From Agapanthus africanus (taxonomy: Eukaryota > Streptophyta > Magnoliopsida > Asparagales > Amaryllidaceae), in the NCBI GenBank assembly GCA_030015575.1, contig JASDDO010000001.1, positions 326,773,595 to 326,837,594 of the forward strand: a stretch of 64,000 nucleotides of DNA, given 5' to 3'. This document shows, piece after piece, positions 57,930 to 64,000 of the stretch (the first letter of the stretch is position 1; each line of letters starts with the position of its first letter). The notes beneath the pieces were generated by a model. It did not search any database. It was given only the letters and a program-made list of their open reading frames with translations, and was not told the origin of the DNA. The translations under genes and the position numbers were made by a program.

Positions 57930-57965
57930 TCCGTGTTTTATACTGGCTCGTATTGAAAACACGGA
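57930..57965 (+). other. 10-bp leader hairpin (Cop-I)
   Basis: TCCGTGTTTT (57930-57939) and AAAACACGGA (57956-57965). Confidence 0.8.
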
Positions 57966-58704
57966 CGTCCTAGTATATCCAATATTTCATATGATTCTTC
58001 TGCTGCGATATCTGTGATATGATCATGTGATATGTTCTGTGATGGATACAGTATATAGTATATATGATATATTATATAGATGTTACTTATGTTTTACACC
58101 CGCGCTAGCCCTGCCCTGCTCTGCCGTTAGTTACCTAACCTAACGGTGCACGAGAGGACATCGAGGCGAATGCGGATGGCATAAGTATACGTCGTATTTA
58201 TCTGTGATGTTTAGGTACTTAAATGATGGGACTTCATTAATGTGATTAATGAAAGTAAAAAGAAACCTAAGATGTTGTAGAATCGAATTTCAAAAATAAA
58301 ACAGGTAGCTACAGTTCTTGCTTTGCATAGTGATATATGAGATATATCCTGCACCTTATTCGATGAGGAAAGGACCGAGATCCCTTCACCGGGAGTGACT
58401 CCTTTAGCAATAACTGGCAGATGCTACACACTCGGCTTGTCTTTTGATTGCTTTTAAGAGTTTTTGCTTTGCACAGTGATATATGTGATATATCCCGCAC
58501 CTCATTCGACGAGGAAAGGACCGACGATCCCTTCACCGGGAGTGACTCCTTTAGCAAAACTAGAAAAGCCTCAAAAACACTCCATTTTAAAAATCATTTG
58601 ATTCTACAATGATATCAAGTTCATTACGCAATAGGTTTTCAGAAAAACCTGTCGTAGCCCTCCGTCATTTCAGATAAGTCCTGTTTAGTATTCGTGCTGC
58701 GTTT

Positions 58705-58896
58705 GTTGACCTTGTCAAGGCGCATTGTGCGATAGCTAACCAGTATTTATCTGCTTATGCATATGATGCAGATTGGGTTAGGGTAGTCGTGCGGCCTTGT
58801 TGACCTTGTCAAGGGTCGTGTGGGTGGGTTTGATTCAATCAAGAAATGACAGGTTGAACTTGACTTGCAGTCTATGGTTTGTTGACCTTGTCAAGG
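58705..58896 (+). repeat. Three spaced stem-loops (Cop-I)
   Basis: GTTGACCTTGTCAAGG occurs exactly three times, at 58705, 58799 and 58881. It is two bases shorter inside the loop than in Cop-J, and all three copies changed together. Confidence 0.75.
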
Positions 58897-59337
58897 TCAT
58901 AGATCGTTCGGGGCAAAATATTATCGGGAATTTCAAGTGTTGAAATTTGCAATGAGATTGCATACCTTCTATGAGATAGTTGGATCCCGATACCCGCTGC
59001 GAGTAATTGTTACTCCTGGGAGAGTTTTACATATTACAATTAGCCGATCAAGTAGGTGTCTAGAAAGGTGTTAACGAGGTTACGCCTCTGGGAAAATGAG
59101 GTTTACATTAATTAGGTTCGTGCGAAAGCACGGGGGACCTCCCTCAAAGTACCGACACTGGCCTGGCTGAAAGATTGGCGAACTTGTAGTGTGTAATTAA
59201 TCTCGGCTAGTCTTTCCTTTTAGGGTTTGAAGGAAGATTTGATAAAAAGCAGTGGGAGCCATCCTGATTAGATAAAATAATAACCAATCTATTCTTGCAA
59301 GAGCGCACGCTGAGTGTTTTCTTCTCTCTCTCTCCAG

Positions 59338-59765
59338 GTAGCGACCATATCACGCCTTAATCAAGATAATAATACGGATTATTGACCGAACCCGCTTGTT
59401 ATACTGAGCTGGGGAACGTTGGTCCCGCTCCAACCTATAATTTTTATAAGACAGAGCAGGAAATAGGGGATTACCAGAATTCCCGTGCCACCCAGACGAA
59501 GAGAGTGCATGCTGATGCATCATCTTCGGGTATGTTTGTTACAAAGAACTGTTTCTCAGTATCCTTTACGTCCTGGGTATGTGATACCAGATCAGGATCC
59601 CAGATATGTAATCTGTTACATAGGGCTACAGAGAGGTAGAGAACTGAGAACGGGTGATAAGTTTCATGAGGCAGAAAACGGGGCAAGAGTTGCAGCCAAG
59701 TCTGTTGGTCACTGTCACCCTGTATTCAAAATACATTGATTCTGAACGAATGTTATTAGATACCG
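59338..59765 (+). pseudogene. Cop-I: gag end and protease remnant
   Basis: Parallel to Cop-J: TEPACYTELGNVGPAPTY, then SFTSWVCDTRSGSQIC. The active site reads DTR rather than DTG (codons 59583-59591). The frame then changes to RELRTGDKFHEAENGARVAA. Inactive. Confidence 0.75.
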
Positions 59766-59969
59766 AACCTGATATACAAAATCATATCATTCTCTTTATC
59801 AGTAAAGAAATGATAAAATTTTGTATTGTTGGATAATGTTTTGAACATTTCCTATATCAAAGGTTGATCGGATCAGGCACGTTATCTAAAAGCATTGATG
59901 TTCTAAATCAAACTACAGTTCTTTAGTATATTCAACACACACAAGAGGAAGAGTTCAGAAATGAACGAT

Positions 59970-60710
59970 TCCTTCTTGAGGTATTGTAGACTAGGTCATA
60001 TCAATGCGACCTGACTAGCTGAAGTTACATTTAGATGCATATTTAAATCTGTTTGAATTTACATCTTATGAAACTTGCCAGTCATGTCACAGAGATAAGA
60101 TGACCACAGCTCTATTTATTGGAAGCAGAGAAAGAGTTAGTAAACTCTTGGGATGATACATGTTGATGTATGTAAGGTCCCCTGTCTACATATGCCAGGA
60201 CTGGTTCTTTGTACTTCATTACATTCTCTGATAATCTCTCAAGATTCAGACATATGTTCCTGTTGAAACACATGTCCGAACCTTTTGAGATATTCACGGA
60301 ATATAAGTTTGAAGTAAAGAACCAAATTGAGGGTATAAGTATTATGTCCTTTGATGCGATCAAGGAGGAGAATACTTGCGCACGGAATTCCTGGATTATT
60401 CTAAAGGAGAATGAGATTCTCTCTCAGCATTACTCCTCCGTATACACCATAGCACGATGGTATATCGGGGCGGAGCAATCTCACCCTATATGATAAGGTG
60501 TGCTCTATGATGAGTACTACTAAGTTACCTATTTCCTTTTTGGGAGTTATGCACTTGAGAAACTGCATACCTATTGAATAGGGTTCAAATCAAATCAGTT
60601 GCCTACCACTTCATATTTGATATGATAAGGGAAGAGCCAATATCTTAAGTTAGTTAAGATTTGGGGTTGTCCAGCCTATGTCTGAAAAGCAAAATCCGGA
60701 CAAGCTCGAG
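59970..60710 (+). pseudogene. Cop-I: copia integrase remnant
   Basis: A 94-codon stretch at 60209-60493 is still open: FITFSDNLSRFRHMFLLKHM, SEPFEIFTEYKFEVKNQ, ending near LSQHYSS. It matches the middle and end of the copia integrase core. Upstream, LRYCRLGHINAT marks the zinc-finger area. Other parts have stops. Confidence 0.75.
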
Positions 60711-60734
60711 GCAAGGTCTGTAATGTAGAACTGG

Positions 60735-61605
60735 AAAGGTTCCAGCTATACAAACTATAGCAGATGATTTGAAAAAACCAAAGGATTCAATAGTTACCAA
60801 CGAACCTCAGCCTCTCCGCCGATCTAGTAGGGTTTCTCACCCACCTGAGAGATACTTCGGTTTCTCTATGACAGTGGGAGCGAGGATTGCATCATGAGAT
60901 GATGACCCAACTAGTTTCGAGCTGGCCATCAGGAGTAAGACTCTGTAAGAATAGCTGGATACTTAGCGATCTGAGATGGAATCCATGTACACCAACAAAG
61001 TATGGACTTTGGTTGCTATATCTGAAGGGTTAAATCCCCATCAGGAGCAAGTATATCTTGAGAAGATTACTTGGTGTAGATGGAAAAGTTGAGACTTTCA
61101 AAGCTAGACTTGTTAAAGCTTTTCATCATCGACCAGGCGTGGATAATGATGAAACCTTTTCAAGTGGCTATGCTTAAGTCCATCCAGATCCTACTTGCCA
61201 CGGCTACATACCATGACTACGATATCTGGTGGTTGGGTGCCATGACTGCTTTTCTAAATGATGTTTTAGAAGAGAACGTCTATAAGTACACAGCCAGAGG
61301 GCTTCGTAGATAGTGGGAGCAGCGGAAACGTGTACAAGATGCTTTATAGGATAAAGCAGGTATCGCGGAGTTGGAACATCTGTTTTGATGTATTAGTCAA
61401 AGAGTTTGACATCATCAAAATGGGAGATGAACCTTGTATAAACAAAAAGGTAGTAGGGAGTATGGTGGCGATCCTCGTAGAGTACGTGGATGACATACTC
61501 TTGATAAGAAAGGAGTTTCCTATGCTACGCTCGATCAATCTCCGCTTATCACAATGATTCTCCACATAGGATCAAAGTGATACCTACTAAATCCTAGGTT
61601 TTGGG
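60735..61605 (+). pseudogene. Cop-I: copia reverse transcriptase remnant
   Basis: Blocks as in Cop-J, with YVDD at 61483-61494. TAG at 61311-61313 and TGA at 61555-61557 are shared with Cop-J, as is the +1 frame change between the RT halves. Confidence 0.85.
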
Positions 61606-61689
61606 TCTATGAGATAGATCTAAATGGATGTTAGGATTCTCACTAGTTGTAGTGAGATGGTATCAATTGGTCCTGAGGAGAATCACTGG

Positions 61690-62095
61690 AAATGTTCCAG
61701 GGTGATAAGGACGACTGAATGTCAGTCACAGGCATTGACTTTACCCTCAGTAAAAGGACGGTATGTTGGAAGAGTTCCAAGCTAGATACCGTGGCATACT
61801 AGACGATAAAGGCTGGATACATCGCTACTTAAGATGCTACCAAAGAGGCTGTCTGGGTGTATACTAGTTCATGAGATGAACTAAGTTCCTCCCATTGTGT
61901 GACAATGGAGTTGTGGCTTATGCCAAGGAACGTCCGTCCCATCAGTGATCCAGACATATTCTAAAGTAGTATTACCTGATCATGGAGATGGTTGATCTCC
62001 AGGGGATCGAGGTTAGGAGAGTAGACTCAGAGGACAACACGGCGGATCCACTCACGAAGGCCTATTCCTAGAGAGACTTTTATGGGATGGTTGAG
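61690..62095 (+). pseudogene. Cop-I: RNase H remnant
   Basis: Copia RNase H blocks with stops, ending near EDNTADPLTKAY, about 50 bp before the polypurine tract. Confidence 0.7.
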
Positions 62096-62136
62096 TATGA
62101 GATACTACAACCACTGCTATCAGATGGCCCTAGTGC

Positions 62137-62147
62137 AAGTGGGAGAT
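62137..62147 (+). other. Polypurine tract of Cop-I
   Basis: AAGTGGGAGAT abuts the 3' LTR. Confidence 0.8.
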
Positions 62148-64000
62148 TGTTAGTTATATGTATGCCCTAGAGGCCATTACTATACATAGGATGTATATTG
62201 TAGTGGATGCTGGGACATATATAGTCAGGAATTTCTTGCTCAACATGTAGTATGCTATCTGGTTGATCTTTACCTTAACGTGTACACTGATTGTCTCTCT
62301 GTTACATGTTGGTAAAGCCCTTAGGATGTATACTTGACTACTTGGACTATGATGCGGATCATACTAGTGGGGACATGGTAGTCTATAAGTACATCCTTCA
62401 AGGTCCCTAGTCGTGGGTATATCGAGACGGGGCATCGATATACCAGAGTAGACTAGCGTATACCCTCTCGACCCATACAGATGGGTGATGGATGATCCCA
62501 TATCCATTGGTGTTTGACATCAGAGATGATATACGGGTGATCAGTGGAGACTGGGTACACTGGACGGACTCGCCGAGAACTCCCAGATGGTATTATACCA
62601 TACGTCAGATGGCAGTTCTCTGGTGACACTGGTACAGAGTAGTCTGTAGACCCGAGATCGTCATAGAGTCTTGTGTGGTTCCCACTGTGCTTTGATTTCC
62701 ATCTTACCACGTCCAAGAGGGCGTGCAAAACGGTGGTTTTTGGGTACAGTCCCGAGTCACATGGAGGCAATGAGCGATAGGAGGGGATTCGTCTCTCCCG
62801 GTATAGGAAGTTGATGTTGCGCAGTGTTCGATTGGCTATAACTGGAAATCCCTGGCCAGGGTTGCTGAGATTTACTGGTAAGTGTTACCAGTAGTTTCTC
62901 GAATTGTTATAGACCTCATATCGACACGACTTATCGAGCGATTGGGGTCTGACGTTTACCACCCCTAGGCGAGATATGCGACATATCAGACGACGAGACC
63001 GGACTGTACGGTAAGTGTTACTGGTTGGATTCACAGGAGTATGAGCGGGCTTGCTCGTCGATCTTCTTATCGCTCAATACCCGGGTGGCCGTTACGTTTA
63101 GCAGACCGCTTGCGGCTTGTGGGTGTTTGATATGATCAACACCTGTTGCCGGCGTATTGACGAGTCTTTAGAGTCCTACACAGAGGTTTCCTGGCTCAAG
63201 CGAAACGAAATAGGAGCGCATATGAGATATGTGCGGGACCGAGAATAATGCGTGTATGTGATACCGTATTTCATTCTCGCGATGAATGTATCGAAAGGTT
63301 GTATGTGATATAACCTAGTTATCGAATCAAGGATTGATTCGATAAAACGATACATTTATACTAGTCGGTTGTGTGCGACATGACCGGATCATTGAATCAA
63401 GTGTTCATTTAATGATTTAATGCATAATTATATATTTGATATATTACTTTGCATTAACTAGTATTGGTTCACTTTAAATGGATTTTTTCTCACTTGATTT
63501 GTGCACAATGTATATGTGATATACTTTTGTACACAAGTTTGTGTCATGTTTGATGATACAAGCTAAATTGAGTTTGTGTAAAGTTTAAACCATGGTTGTG
63601 TAATGGTTAGGGTTTTCTTTTTATTTATCATTTATTTATTTTGTTTATTTATTTTGCAAAATAAATGAATGGTGGCTTTCTTTGGATGCTAGTTGAAGCT
63701 TCATGAAGCTTTGACTAAGTGACCATATTTGTCTCATGCTTAACCCTAACCATTCCACTTAACCCTAGTTCATTCTCTACACTTGACCATGGTTTGATTA
63801 TGATAAGTATTCATTTTTCTTTTCAATTTAAATTAACTTATCATATTCATTCTTTCTTCTTCTTCTTCCTCATCACATGAAGAAAGCTTGCTACAACAAT
63901 GGCAACTTGAGAAAACAAGTGAGAAATCCAATTCTAAAGTGAACCCACTTCCTATTTCTTCATCCTCTACCTCTTGCAAAGTAGTATAGGGTGTTCTCTT
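62148..64000 (+). mobile_element. Cop-I 3' LTR, running off the window
   Basis: TGTTAGTTATATG start. 1853 of about 2207 bp are visible; the end and the right target duplication are outside. The hairpin chain is at about 62850-63575, including TACTGGTAA-GTG-TTACCAGTA at 62873-62893. Confidence 0.92.

Larger units (their letters stand above)
56205..59337 (+). mobile_element. Cop-I leader, about 3.1 kb
   Basis: Same order of elements as Cop-J: GC hairpin core GCACGAGC/GCTCGTGC (56418-56436); TATA-like box (56635-56642); nested stems from 57492; two-part hairpin (57814-57847); 10-bp hairpin (57930-57965); 147-bp units (58379 and 58526); three stem-loops with GTTGACCTTGTCAAGG (58705, 58799 and 58881); CAG at 59335-59337. 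No gag. The 135-codon frame at 57487-57894 is doubtful, as for Cop-A. Confidence 0.8.

Noticed and set aside
1-64000. tRNA, rRNA, organellar or viral (pararetrovirus) sequence
   Set aside because: The only tRNA-like matches are primer-binding sites next to LTR ends, and every polymerase remnant is flanked by copia or gypsy LTRs.

Overview
This is nuclear plant DNA, most likely from an angiosperm. The whole window is a mosaic of LTR retrotransposons. The evidence is primer-binding sites matching the 3' end of plant initiator tRNA-Met (TGGTATCAGAGC), one site of the tRNA-Asp type used by Tat/Athila gypsy elements, decayed Ty1/copia and Ty3/gypsy polyproteins, TG...CA termini and 5-bp target duplications. 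I found no host gene, no rRNA or tRNA gene and nothing bacterial. The letter names (Cop-, Gyp-, Tat-) are mine.

The layout is a set of nested insertions. The oldest visible element is Tat-F (33239-42464, interrupted, + strand). On its left Tat-F carries Gyp-D (+, 3' half, 13685-33238). Gyp-D was hit twice: in its polyprotein by Cop-C (+, 10034-13684), and in its 3' LTR by Gyp-E (+, 18045-32083, with two LTRs of about 5 kb). Cop-C was hit by Cop-B (-, 5065-10033), and Cop-B by Cop-A (-, 1-5064). This gives a five-deep nest, A in B in C in D in F. Tat-F also contains a solo gypsy LTR, Gyp-G (-, 34651-39176, perfect AAATA duplication), and a gypsy LTR fragment, Gyp-H (-, 42465-43605). Gyp-H was hit by Cop-I (+, 43606 to the window end). 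The first LTR of Cop-I was in turn hit by Cop-J, a complete younger copy of its own family (+, 44395-54781, duplication TTATC).

Cop-A, C, I and J are one copia family with LTRs of about 2.2 kb. Cop-B is a divergent subfamily. All keep a leader of about 3 kb between the primer-binding site and a decayed gag-end/protease/integrase/reverse transcriptase/RNase H region. I and J share the same stop codons, so they were copied as already defective, non-autonomous elements.

The most interesting signal is in that non-coding leader and in the LTR. The leader holds at least seven stem-loops at matching positions in the two subfamilies. Their stems are re-made with different bases, which is the pattern of compensatory change expected of a functional RNA fold. 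The LTR carries a chain of about ten short hairpins, mostly with G-N-G loops, and the usual departure from perfect pairing is a G-U pair in the sense RNA. All folds were found by eye; no folding or covariation test was run.
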